Origin: an uncultured Collinsella sp. | Lineage (GTDB): Bacteria > Actinomycetota > Coriobacteriia > Coriobacteriales > Coriobacteriaceae | Length of the DNA stretch: 12,607 nt | Direction: 5' to 3' | NCBI GenBank assembly: GCA_902490095.1 | Contig: CABUCQ010000053.1 | Coordinates: 1-12,607 of the forward strand | In this document: positions 7,109 through 12,591 of the stretch, piece by piece | Layout: each line of letters starts with the position of its first letter | Position numbering within the stretch: the first letter of the stretch is position 1 | Position numbers and translations under genes: made by a program | The notes under the pieces: generated by a model | What the model was told of the DNA's origin: nothing | Databases searched by the model: none | The model's input: the letters and a program-made list of their open reading frames with translations, nothing else

Positions 7109-7660
7109 TTAGAACTTGACGGTCGGGGCCTGGCGGGCTGCTTCGGCGGCCTCGAAGCCCTGGCGCTCCTTAAACTGGAAGATGCCGGCAAAGATGACAG
7201 CCGGGAACGTTTGAATGGCGTTGTTGTAGCTGAGCACGCAGTCGTTGTAGCTCTGGCGTGCATAGCTAATCTTGTTCTCGGTATCCTCGAGCGATGCCTG
7301 CAGCTGCGTAAAGTTGGTGTTTGCCTTAAGATCGGGATAGGCCTCGGCTACGGCGAAGAGCTGGCGCAGCGCACCGGTCAGCACGTTGTCGGCTTCCATC
7401 TTGGCTTCGGGCGTGGTGGCCTTGACGGCGGTGTTACGCGCGCTGATCACGGCGGAGAGCGTCTCCTGCTCGTGCTTGGCGTAGCCCTTGACGGTCTCGA
7501 CCAGGTTGGGGATCAGGTCGTTGCGACGCTGCAGCTGCGTATCGATGTTCTGCCAGGCGTTATCGATGCGGTTACGCTTGGTGACCATGTTGTTGTAGAT
7601 GCCGGCGATGGCGCAGGCAATCACAATGACAACAACGATGCCGATGATGACGGGAAGCAT
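7109..7660 (-). CDS. lemA: LemA family membrane-anchored protein
   Basis: This 183-residue protein has one N-terminal membrane helix (about 2-22) followed by a short, largely helical domain. Family marks are NAWQNIDTQLQRRNDLIPNL (34-53), VKGYAKHE (57-64), AYPDLKAN (107-114) and LEDTENKISYARQSYND (124-140). The length is typical for LemA. The helix would place the bulk of the protein on one face of the membrane. The biochemical role of the family is not settled, so I assign none. The start is ATG 7660, with CGGAGAC 3 bases upstream. The frame stays open further upstream to 7885, but that extension lacks a ribosome site and overlaps the divergent regulator. The usual partner with a TPM domain is not next to it. 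It has its own promoter and terminator. Confidence 0.93.
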   Translation of the reverse strand: MLPVIIGIVVVIVIACAIAGIYNNMVTKRNRIDNAWQNIDTQLQRRNDLIPNLVETVKGYAKHEQETLSAVISARNTAVKATTPEAKMEADNVLTGALRQLFAVAEAYPDLKANTNFTQLQASLEDTENKISYARQSYNDCVLSYNNAIQTFPAVIFAGIFQFKERQGFEAAEAARQAPTVKF

Positions 7661-7721
7661 GATGTCTCCGTTTCGAATGGCCGCGGCGGCATGCGCCAGC
7701 TGCCGTTGGTATAACGCTACT

Positions 7722-7750
7722 AGTATACCCGCAACGTTTTGTCGTGCCGA
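7722..7750 (-). promoter_or_regulatory. Probable promoter of lemA
   Basis: On the minus strand, TCGGCA (7750-7745) and TATACT (7727-7722) are separated by exactly 17 bp. This gives a 4/6 match to the -35 and a 5/6 match to the -10 consensus, about 62 bp before the lemA start. Confidence 0.5.
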
Positions 7751-7859
7751 ACTTTCCGGTAAGCGTTGTGTTTTCGGCGGGGTTGGCACCGGGGCAAAGC
7801 ACGCGAGGTACAGGTGTAAGATATGCGACAGATTGACGAGTGTTGTCTTTGCCCTGAGG

Positions 7860-8456
7860 ATGGCGATACCAGTGGACCTTCGCATTAAGAAAACCTACCG
7901 CGCCCTGTTCGATGCCTTTACCGAGCTTCTCGAGGAGCATCGTTTTGAGGACCTGACGGTTGCCATGCTGTGCGACCGCGCCATGATTCGCCGCACGACG
8001 TTCTACAAGCACTTTCGCGACAAGAACGATTACTTTGCCTTTTATATCGATGAGCTCATGTCGGGCTTGCCGCAAAAACAGCCCGATGAGGCCGGCGCGG
8101 TATCTGCCGAGGACGTGCGCGCGCTTCGGCACGCGATTTTGGACGATGCCATGGATTTGATTCTGGCGCACGAGCAGCTCATGGATAACATTTTGGCAAG
8201 CAGCATGTCGGGCATGTTGACCAACGTTATTTGCGACCGCATTGCCCGCTCCATCCGCGAGCGTGTGATGAACGTGCTTGCCGAGGATGCCCTGGCTCCC
8301 GTGTCACTCGAGACGACGTCTGAGTTTGTCGCCGGCGGTATTATTCGACTTTTCACGATATGGTGGGAATCGGGCCACGATCTTGAGCGTCGACCCGAGA
8401 TGGCCGACGTGGTCGATGCACTGTTCGAGCGGACCATGACACCGGTGCATCACTAA
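7860..8456 (+). CDS. TetR/AcrR-type transcriptional regulator
   Basis: This is a 198-residue one-component regulator. The N-terminal DNA-binding domain shows DLRIKKTYRALFDAF (6-20), then the helix-turn-helix LTVAMLCDRAMIRRTTFYKH (32-51), followed by FRDKNDYF (52-59), all typical of TetR proteins. The alpha-helical C-terminal half (about 70-198) would bind a ligand and dimerize but shows no clue to the ligand. I used ATG 7860. GTG 7872 (194 residues) is a real alternative because GAGG at 7856-7859 suits it only a little worse. It is divergent from lemA across 199 bp. A TAAGAT at 7817-7822 could be its -10, but no -35 is visible. The stop codon is only 3 bp from the 3' end of the opposing tRNA-Ser gene. 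The target is unknown: lemA or the regulator itself are the nearest candidates. Confidence 0.88.
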   Translation: MAIPVDLRIKKTYRALFDAFTELLEEHRFEDLTVAMLCDRAMIRRTTFYKHFRDKNDYFAFYIDELMSGLPQKQPDEAGAVSAEDVRALRHAILDDAMDLILAHEQLMDNILASSMSGMLTNVICDRIARSIRERVMNVLAEDALAPVSLETTSEFVAGGIIRLFTIWWESGHDLERRPEMADVVDALFERTMTPVHH

Positions 8457-8459
8457 AAG

Positions 8460-8549
8460 TGGCGGAGAGAGGGGGATTCGAACCCCCGGAACGCTCTCGC
8501 GCTCAACGGTTTTCAAGACCGCCGCATTCAACCGCTCTGCCATCTCTCC
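8460..8549 (-). tRNA. tRNA-Ser (anticodon UGA)
   Basis: On the minus strand GGAGAGA (8549-8543) pairs with TCTCTCC, giving a 7-bp acceptor stem, followed by discriminator G and an encoded CCA (8462-8460). The anticodon loop CTTGAAA carries TGA (8515-8513) and should read UCA and other UCN codons. The long variable arm GAGCGCGAGAGCG is the mark of a class II serine tRNA. The T arm GGGGGTTCGAATCCCCC is perfect. The tRNA faces leftward between two rightward genes. Confidence 0.97.
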
Positions 8550-8559
8550 GTGAGTCGTA

Positions 8560-8565
8560 ATGATA
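8560..8565 (-). promoter_or_regulatory. Possible -10 box of the tRNA-Ser gene
   Basis: TATCAT on the minus strand lies 10 bp before the tRNA 5' end. A -35 is not clear: TTGCAG exists but only 14 bp away. The element sits between the tRNA and the start of the tadA fusion gene, so the two expression signals overlap. Confidence 0.35.
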
Positions 8566-8600
8566 GCATCGTTTTGAATCTGCAACAGGGAAGGCGAACG

Positions 8601-10382
8601 ATGACGATCACCGAAATCGACGAGAAGTTCATGCGCGAGGCGCTGGCCGAGGCGCGCGCCGCCGCGGCAGTGGGCGAAGTCCCCATTGGTGCCGTAGTGG
8701 TGCGCGACGGTGAGATCGTCGCGCGGGCGCATAATCGTCGCGAGCTCGACCAGGACCCTTCGGCTCATGCCGAGTTTGCGGCTGTGTGCGCTGCCGCTCG
8801 GTCGCTCGGTCGTTGGCGCCTTTCCGATTGCACGGTCTATGTAACGCTCGAGCCCTGCTGCATGTGCGCGGGCCTTATGGTTAACGCGCGCGTGGGGCGC
8901 TGCGTGTATGGTGCGGCTGATGCCAAGGCGGGCGCGTTGGGATCCCTATACGATTTGAATGCCGACTCGCGCCTGAATCATCGGTTTAACGTGACGGCTG
9001 GGGTCCTGGCGGATGAATGCCGCGAGCTGCTGAGTAGCTATTTTGGCGGTCTGCGCGGAGCGGGCGGCGCTGATTGCGGTTGTGGGGCCGATCTTGAAGC
9101 ACACGCCGCTCACGCCGCAGCGCTTACAGGTGCCAGTGAGGATGCTGGCACGGCGGTTGACTTTGGTGCCGCATGCCGTCGGCCCCGCCGTGTGCTGTTG
9201 GCGATCGACTCCTTTAAGGGCAGCGTTTCGAGCGCGCAGGCGGAGGCGGCGGTTGCCGAAGGCGTGCGCCGCGTTTGGCCCGATGCCGAGGTGCGCGCAT
9301 TGCCGCTGGCAGATGGTGGCGAGGGAACGCTCGATGCCGTTGCCGCCTGCGGTGGCGAGCTCTCAACCTGCAAGGTCGCAGGGCCCTTGGGCGACCGCGT
9401 GTCTGCCCGGATACTGGTGGACGGCGAGCGCGAGTCGGCTGCAATTGAGATGGCCGAGGCGGCGGGTATTGGGTATTCACCCTGCACGGAATCGGAGGCG
9501 CTTGCGGCTTCGACCTATGGCGTGGGCGAGCTTATGATCCATGCGGTTCGCGCGGGCGCAAAGACTATCTATATTGGTTTGGGCGGCAGTGCCACCAACG
9601 ACGGTGGCGCCGGCATGCTGCAGGCGCTGGGCGCGCGTGTGGTCGATGACCAGGGCTGCGATGTCGCCCCCGGTCTTGCCGGACTTGAGCGGGTGGCGAG
9701 CGTTGATTTGGCGCCAGCGCTTCGGGCTTTGGATGGCATTCGAATTGTTGTGCTTTCGGATGTCGATAATCCGCTCGTAGGGCGTCGCGGCGCGCTTGCG
9801 GTGTTCGGCGGACAGAAGGGTCTGCCGGCGGATGATGCCGAGGCGCTGAGCAGGTGCGACAGCTGGATGGTCGGTTACGGTCGCTTGCTCGACGCTGCGA
9901 TTGCTGGGGCACGGGCTCAGGGGTTGCTGCGCGTGCCCGAGGGTGCACGGACATTTGGCTCGGTGCTCGGCGTGCCCGGCGCGGGCGCTGCCGGTGGCTT
10001 GGGCGCGGCGTTGCTGGCGCTCGGCGCGGAGCTACGCTCGGGTGTGGAGACGGTGCTCGATCTCGTGGGGTTTGACGAGCGCGTGCGCGATGTCGACCTG
10101 GTCATTACAGGCGAGGGCAATATGGATGAGCAATCCGCCGCCGGTAAGGCGCCGGTGGGCGTGGCGCGCCGTGCCAAGCGGTGTGGCAAACCGGTGATCG
10201 CTGTCGTGGGCGGTCGCGCTGACAACCTGGATGCGGTGTGTGTGCAGGGCATCGACTTGGTGCTTCCGATCTGCCGCAAGCCCATGGACTTGGAACAGGC
10301 GATCGATCCGCAAGAAGCCACAACCAACCTCATCTGTGCCGGCGAGGCAGCCGCTCGATCCTACGACCTTGGCCGTATCTAA
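8601..10382 (+). CDS. Fusion of tRNA adenosine deaminase (TadA) and type-1 glycerate kinase
   Basis: One uninterrupted frame encodes 593 residues with two complete enzymes. Residues 1 to about 153 are TadA, which converts adenosine 34 to inosine in tRNA-Arg(ACG). The zinc and catalytic residues are all present: HAE (56-58) and PCCMC (85-89, ligands His56, Cys86 and Cys89, proton shuttle Glu58). Residues 154-197 form an Ala/Gly/Asp/His-rich linker. Residues 198-593 are a GarK/GlxK-type glycerate kinase, which phosphorylates glycerate with ATP to phosphoglycerate. It shows AIDSFKGS (201-208), LADGGEGT (236-243), GLGGSATNDGG (326-336), SDVDNPL (386-392) and GEGNMDEQSAAGKAP (504-518). Each domain has normal length. 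ATG 8601 follows GGGAAGG with good spacing, whereas a GTG at 8550 abuts the tRNA gene. No ribosome site was seen for separate kinase translation. A single-base assembly error joining two genes is possible but unlikely, because the linker has no decayed ends. Confidence 0.93.
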   Translation: MTITEIDEKFMREALAEARAAAAVGEVPIGAVVVRDGEIVARAHNRRELDQDPSAHAEFAAVCAAARSLGRWRLSDCTVYVTLEPCCMCAGLMVNARVGRCVYGAADAKAGALGSLYDLNADSRLNHRFNVTAGVLADECRELLSSYFGGLRGAGGADCGCGADLEAHAAHAAALTGASEDAGTAVDFGAACRRPRRVLLAIDSFKGSVSSAQAEAAVAEGVRRVWPDAEVRALPLADGGEGTLDAVAACGGELSTCKVAGPLGDRVSARILVDGERESAAIEMAEAAGIGYSPCTESEALAASTYGVGELMIHAVRAGAKTIYIGLGGSATNDGGAGMLQALGARVVDDQGCDVAPGLAGLERVASVDLAPALRALDGIRIVVLSDVDNPLVGRRGALAVFGGQKGLPADDAEALSRCDSWMVGYGRLLDAAIAGARAQGLLRVPEGARTFGSVLGVPGAGAAGGLGAALLALGAELRSGVETVLDLVGFDERVRDVDLVITGEGNMDEQSAAGKAPVGVARRAKRCGKPVIAVVGGRADNLDAVCVQGIDLVLPICRKPMDLEQAIDPQEATTNLICAGEAAARSYDLGRI

Positions 10383-10392
10383 AACCCATCCC

Positions 10393-10472
10393 CTCGATAA
10401 GTTGCGGTGAAATACGGAGCGTTTTTGCCTTTAAGGGGCCAATTCAGTCCGTATTCCACCGCAACTTCGAGA
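10393..10472. repeat. Inverted repeat A downstream of the tadA fusion
   Basis: The arm AAGTTGCGGTGAAATACGGA (10399-10418) pairs with 10448-10467 with one mismatch in 20. CTCGA just outside each arm extends the match. The loop of about 29 nt contains GCC-TTTAA-GGGGC. It starts 10 bp after the stop codon and may stabilise the mRNA end, but no T-run follows. The AAATACG core followed by a GGCAAAAAC-like stretch recalls the sequence upstream of ppc. Confidence 0.8.
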
Positions 10473-10519
10473 ATGGCCATTTGAGGTTGGCCGCCTTGGG
10501 TCTTGGGTCGGACCGTTTG

Positions 10520-10677
10520 CCACGAAATGCGGCCATCTACTACGTTAAACCGGCCACCCTCGACCATCCCGGAATTTACAAAAACAAAACCGCAGGTAGA
10601 AAGCTTGCCGATTTTCGAAAAAGCCGGCTATGGTTGACCCCTGCGGCCTAAACGTAGTAGATAGGTCCTTTTCGTGG
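10520..10677. repeat. Inverted repeat B, about 158 bp
   Basis: The outer arms CCACGAAA (10520-10527) and TTTCGTGG (10670-10677) and the inner arms ATCTACTACGTT (10535-10546) and AACGTAGTAGAT (10651-10662) are perfect. Between them CGGCC and GCCGG segments and a partial CGACCAT/ATGGTTG match suggest further pairing. The inside is AT-richer and codes for nothing recognisable. The length and paired ends fit a small non-autonomous element such as a MITE, but no target duplication is evident. Confidence 0.65.
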
Positions 10678-10694
10678 CACAGCACCAGATCAGT

Positions 10695-10783
10695 CTATTT
10701 AGGACGGGGCTTCCTTGACTACTTTCGCCACCCTGATGCCCCGCCAGTCAAAAAGTAGTCAAAAAAGCTCCGTCCCAAATTAG
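10695..10783. repeat. Inverted repeat C next to the ffs promoter
   Basis: The left arm, CTATTTAGGACGG then GCT and TTGACTACTTT (10695-10725), pairs with AAAGTAGTCAA, AGC and CCGTCCCAAATTAG on the right, with about four mismatches and one gap. The loop is roughly 25 nt. The right arm ends 5 bp before the -35 box of ffs, so it could act as an upstream terminator or insulator for the SRP RNA promoter. Confidence 0.7.
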
Positions 10784-10788
10784 CTACC

Positions 10789-10817
10789 TTGCTCTGGCGG
10801 GCGGGAGCAGGTAAGAT
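10789..10817 (+). promoter_or_regulatory. Promoter of the SRP RNA gene
   Basis: TTGCTC (10789-10794) and TAAGAT (10812-10817) are spaced exactly 17 bp. The expected start is near 10824, a few bases before the paired 5' arm of the SRP RNA. Confidence 0.65.
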
Positions 10818-10831
10818 ATACCGAGCGCCTA

Positions 10832-10934
10832 GCGCGTTCGATGGGTTCGGATGACGACATGTTCCGAATCTGGTCAGGTCCGGAAGGAAGCAGCCATAAG
10901 GAGCCTCTGTCGGGCATCCGAATCCATCGAGCGC
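10832..10934 (+). ncRNA. ffs: Signal recognition particle RNA, small bacterial (4.5S) type
   Basis: The universal SRP core is present: GGTCAGGTCCGGAAGGAAGC (10872-10891) followed by AGCC, with the GGAA tetraloop at 10882-10885 and the symmetric and asymmetric loops that bind the Ffh M domain. The ends GCGCGTTCGATGGGTTCGG and CCGAATCCATCGAGCGC pair to close a rod of about 100 nt without an Alu domain. With Ffh and FtsY this RNA brings ribosomes making membrane proteins to the translocon. The exact 5' end may be up to about 8 nt further upstream. The closing stem is followed by GGGCTTTCTTTTT (10937-10949), which probably ends transcription. In many bacteria dnaX lies beside ffs; here it is not visible. 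Confidence 0.95.
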
Positions 10935-10947
10935 ACGGGCTTTCTTT

Positions 10948-10973
10948 TTGCGCGGTTTTACCAAACCGCGCAA
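10948..10973 (+). terminator. Perfect 11-bp hairpin just after ffs
   Basis: TTGCGCGGTTT, loop TACC and AAACCGCGCAA pair without a mismatch directly after the T-rich end of ffs. No T-run follows, so it may act in 3' end protection or as a backup stop. Confidence 0.5.
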
Positions 10974-10986
10974 TGCTCGACGCTGC

Positions 10987-11086
10987 GCGCCACCCAGAGC
11001 GACAATTTGTCATTCAAAAGGCAAGGCATGACCAGAAGGTCTATGCCTTGCCTTTTTCATGCCAACTTGTTCGCTCTGGGTGGCGC
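10987..11086. terminator. Nested 100-bp stem-loop with inner bidirectional terminator
   Basis: The outer arms GCGCCACCCAGAGCGA (10987-11002) and TCGCTCTGGGTGGCGC (11071-11086) are a perfect 16-bp pair. Inside them AAAAGGCAAGGCAT (11016-11029) pairs perfectly with ATGCCTTGCCTTTT (11043-11056), followed by a T. The inner part is a good intrinsic terminator in both directions. The outer arms resemble the other palindromic repeats of the window. Confidence 0.75.
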
Positions 11087-11359
11087 TCGCTGGCTTTGCC
11101 AAAACATCGATGGCTACGCGGTCCAGGAGGCGGCGAAGTGTTTGGTGTCTCGCTGGTCCTCGGCTTTGCCTGCGGGATCGCTCGACTACCAAACAGCCCG
11201 CCGGCACCGGGACCACTTCGTCCAAAAATCACCCGTAAAGGCGCGTTAGCCTAATTAAATCTATCCCTTAAGGAATGCTGCTCGTTGGTGTTGTTTGGAG
11301 CGCGGTGGCGATGTGCTTCAAGAGACAATGGCATTACCATTTGTTTTTACAAGTAAAGA

Positions 11360-11396
11360 GGCCCGTTTCCCTGGGTTGGGGAAACGGGCCCTTTTT
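11360..11396. terminator. Strong intrinsic terminator, probably bidirectional
   Basis: GGCCCGTTTCCC (11360-11371), a 7-nt loop and GGGAAACGGGCC (11379-11390) form a perfect 12-bp stem. On the plus strand CTTTTTG follows. On the minus strand the tail is CTCTTTACTT. It lies 50 bp beyond the stop of the minus-strand surface-protein gene, which it most likely terminates, and it also blocks rightward transcripts. Confidence 0.85.
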
Positions 11397-11439
11397 GTCT
11401 CTGGGCTTGTAGATTGGCGAAGATGGTATGCTCTGGCGG

Positions 11440-11910
11440 CTATTTTGAGTTCTTGAGGCGGCGTACACCCGTGGCGGTTATTCCGAGGACTGCGGCGGCG
11501 ATTCCTGCGAGTGCGATTGCGCTCGGTGCTGTGTCACCCGTGTTTGCGAGCTTGCCGGCGGTCGTATTTGCTTGCTTGCTGCTGCTCGAGTTCGCCTGCT
11601 TGGTGGAGCTTGGTAGGGCGTCTTTGCCGGTTGCAGGTGAGGCAACGGGCGGTGTCGCCTCGGCGGGTTGCGTTGAGCCGGAGGGAGGCACTGTCTCGGC
11701 AGGTTTCGTTATCTCGGGCGAGGTGGTCTTGTCTGCCGCGGCTTTCGCCTCTTCGTATGCCTTGCAGGCGTCGTCATATGCCGCTTGCGCCTTATCCAAA
11801 TTGTCGAGGAGCGCATCTCGCTTGGCTGTTTCCTCGTCGATGTGGGCTTTGACTTCCTCCGCCGCACTTTCGAATCTCTGAACCTGTCTTTCCTGGCTTT
11901 CGAGGCGGCG
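11440..11910 (-). other. Detached C-terminal segment with LANTG sorting signal
   Basis: This stretch holds 156 codons after the internal stop: the last coiled-coil portion, a linker with repeats of TKQAN/SKQAN and many Pro, Thr and Ser, then KLANTGDTAPS, a hydrophobic helix and RRLKNSK. The only possible internal start is a TTG at 11799 without a ribosome site, and it has no signal peptide. It therefore cannot be exported by itself and is best read as the tail of the same gene. Confidence 0.75.
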
Positions 11911-12438
11911 TTAGTAGCTGTCAAGCGTCGTTTTGCAAGACTCTTCTTGCAATTTTGCCGCCATGATTTCGGAGCGCAACTGTTTAATTGCTTCGCTGGG
12001 CGCCTCGTCGCCGAGTGCCTTAAGTGCCTCTAATTTTGCCTGAAGGCTGCTTACCAGGTTGCTGGCCTCGTCGTATTTGGCTTGGGCTGCATCGACGTTC
12101 GCTTGCATGGCGGGAAGGAGTTCCCTACATTCGGCGGCATGCGCCAGCATAATGTCGCGGAGCTCTTGATCACTGGCAATCATATTATTGATTCCCGCAA
12201 TTCTCTCGGGACTTGCGGCGTCCTCCGCTGCTTTGAGTTTTTTGAGCGCTTCCTGCATGGCCGCATGCGCTTTTTCTTTTGCGGCGGCCGCATCTTCCGA
12301 CTGCAGGGCAACTGCATCGATGGGAGCGCTGGCTTCTGCCGCGATCGCCGTTGCGGGGGCGATTCCTGTGACAAGCGCCACGGAAAGGGCGATGCCCATA
12401 GTTGCTCGTTTTGCTCTTCTTGCGAGAATGTCGTTCAT
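11911..12438 (-). CDS. Secreted alanine-rich coiled-coil protein, N-terminal product of the interrupted gene
   Basis: This is the part that would be translated if the stop is real: 175 residues. A basic start (MNDILARRAKRA) and the hydrophobic stretch IALSVALVTGIAPATAIA form a signal peptide, probably cut near residue 33-36 (AIA/AEA). The rest is helical and rich in Ala, Glu and Lys, with heptad-like spacing and two Cys (104 and 168). No enzyme motif is visible. The start is supported by GAGGTG (12449-12444) 5 bases upstream. Lacking the anchor, this product would be released from the cell rather than fixed to the wall. I do not recognise a specific family. Confidence 0.7.
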   Translation of the reverse strand: MNDILARRAKRATMGIALSVALVTGIAPATAIAAEASAPIDAVALQSEDAAAAKEKAHAAMQEALKKLKAAEDAASPERIAGINNMIASDQELRDIMLAHAAECRELLPAMQANVDAAQAKYDEASNLVSSLQAKLEALKALGDEAPSEAIKQLRSEIMAAKLQEESCKTTLDSY

Positions 12439-12466
12439 CTCGGCACCTCATTTCAAGGGTCGGCGA

Positions 12467-12571
12467 CTAACTTGGTAGCACTAATGTAAGTATACCAAGC
12501 GGTCGACCCGACACTGGCTGGGTGCGCGCGTATACCTCTCTGAAAACTGAATCCTTGATTATCGACTTCAT
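12467..12571 (-). CDS. Possible 34-residue ORF or leader peptide upstream of the surface-protein gene
   Basis: ATG 12571 is preceded by GGGAGGTG (12584-12577), with 7 bases between GGGAGG and the start, one of the best ribosome sites of the window. The product begins MKSIIKDSVFREVYARTQ and ends in a hydrophobic LGILTLVLPS. It stops at TAG 12467, 28 bp before the surface-protein ATG, so the two could be cotranscribed. It has no recognised family. It may be a leader peptide, a real small protein or the N-terminal stump of a lost gene. A TATACT inside it (12494-12489) could instead be a promoter of the surface gene, which would weaken the coding idea. Confidence 0.35.
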   Translation of the reverse strand: MKSIIKDSVFREVYARTQPVSGRPLGILTLVLPS

Positions 12572-12591
12572 CCGAACACCTCCCACATTCA

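Larger units (their letters stand above)
10935..11439. other. Non-coding gap between ffs and the surface-protein gene
   Basis: About 505 bp without a convincing gene. After the hairpins up to 11086 the stretch 11087-11359 has only weak pairing, such as CGAAGTG/CACTTCG at 11134-11140 and 11214-11220, and TTTGGT/ACCAAA inside it. It also has two similar pieces around GGCTTTGCC (about 11092-11100 and 11162-11170). Two open frames crossing 10841-11254 overlap the SRP RNA and are not genes. A decayed gene or an unrecognised RNA cannot be excluded. Confidence 0.5.
11440..12438 (-). pseudogene. LANTG-anchored coiled-coil surface protein gene interrupted by one stop codon
   Basis: On the minus strand one frame of 332 codons runs from ATG 12438 to TAG 11440 with a single internal TAA at 11911-11913 (codon 176). 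Protein-like sequence continues in the same frame right after it: RRLESQERQVQRFESAAEEV, and then the same Ala/Glu/Lys heptad style as before. Without that stop the product would have a signal peptide (1 to about 33), a helical coiled-coil body (about 45-240), a Pro/Thr/Ser-rich wall-spanning region (about 238-295), the sorting motif LANTG (297-301), a hydrophobic helix and the basic tail RRLKNSK. This is the complete layout of a sortase-anchored wall protein. LAXTG motifs are typical of class E sortases of high-GC Gram-positives. The damage looks recent because no frameshift is present. A sequencing error or stop readthrough are alternatives. Confidence 0.85.

Noticed and set aside
7661..7885. 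Longer lemA product starting at 7885
   Set aside because: The added 75 residues lack a ribosome site and overlap the start of the divergent regulator. The short form begins exactly before the expected LemA membrane helix with a good GGAGA site.
10841..11254. Two long open frames on the plus strand (from 10841 and 10851)
   Set aside because: They start inside the SRP RNA and run through two hairpins and a terminator. Their composition is not protein-like and there is no ribosome site.
11275..11412. 45-codon ORF on the plus strand beginning MLLVGVVWSAVAM with AAGGA in front
   Set aside because: The ribosome-like sequence touches the ATG with no spacing, and the second half of the ORF is the strong terminator at 11360-11396, so translation of it is very unlikely.
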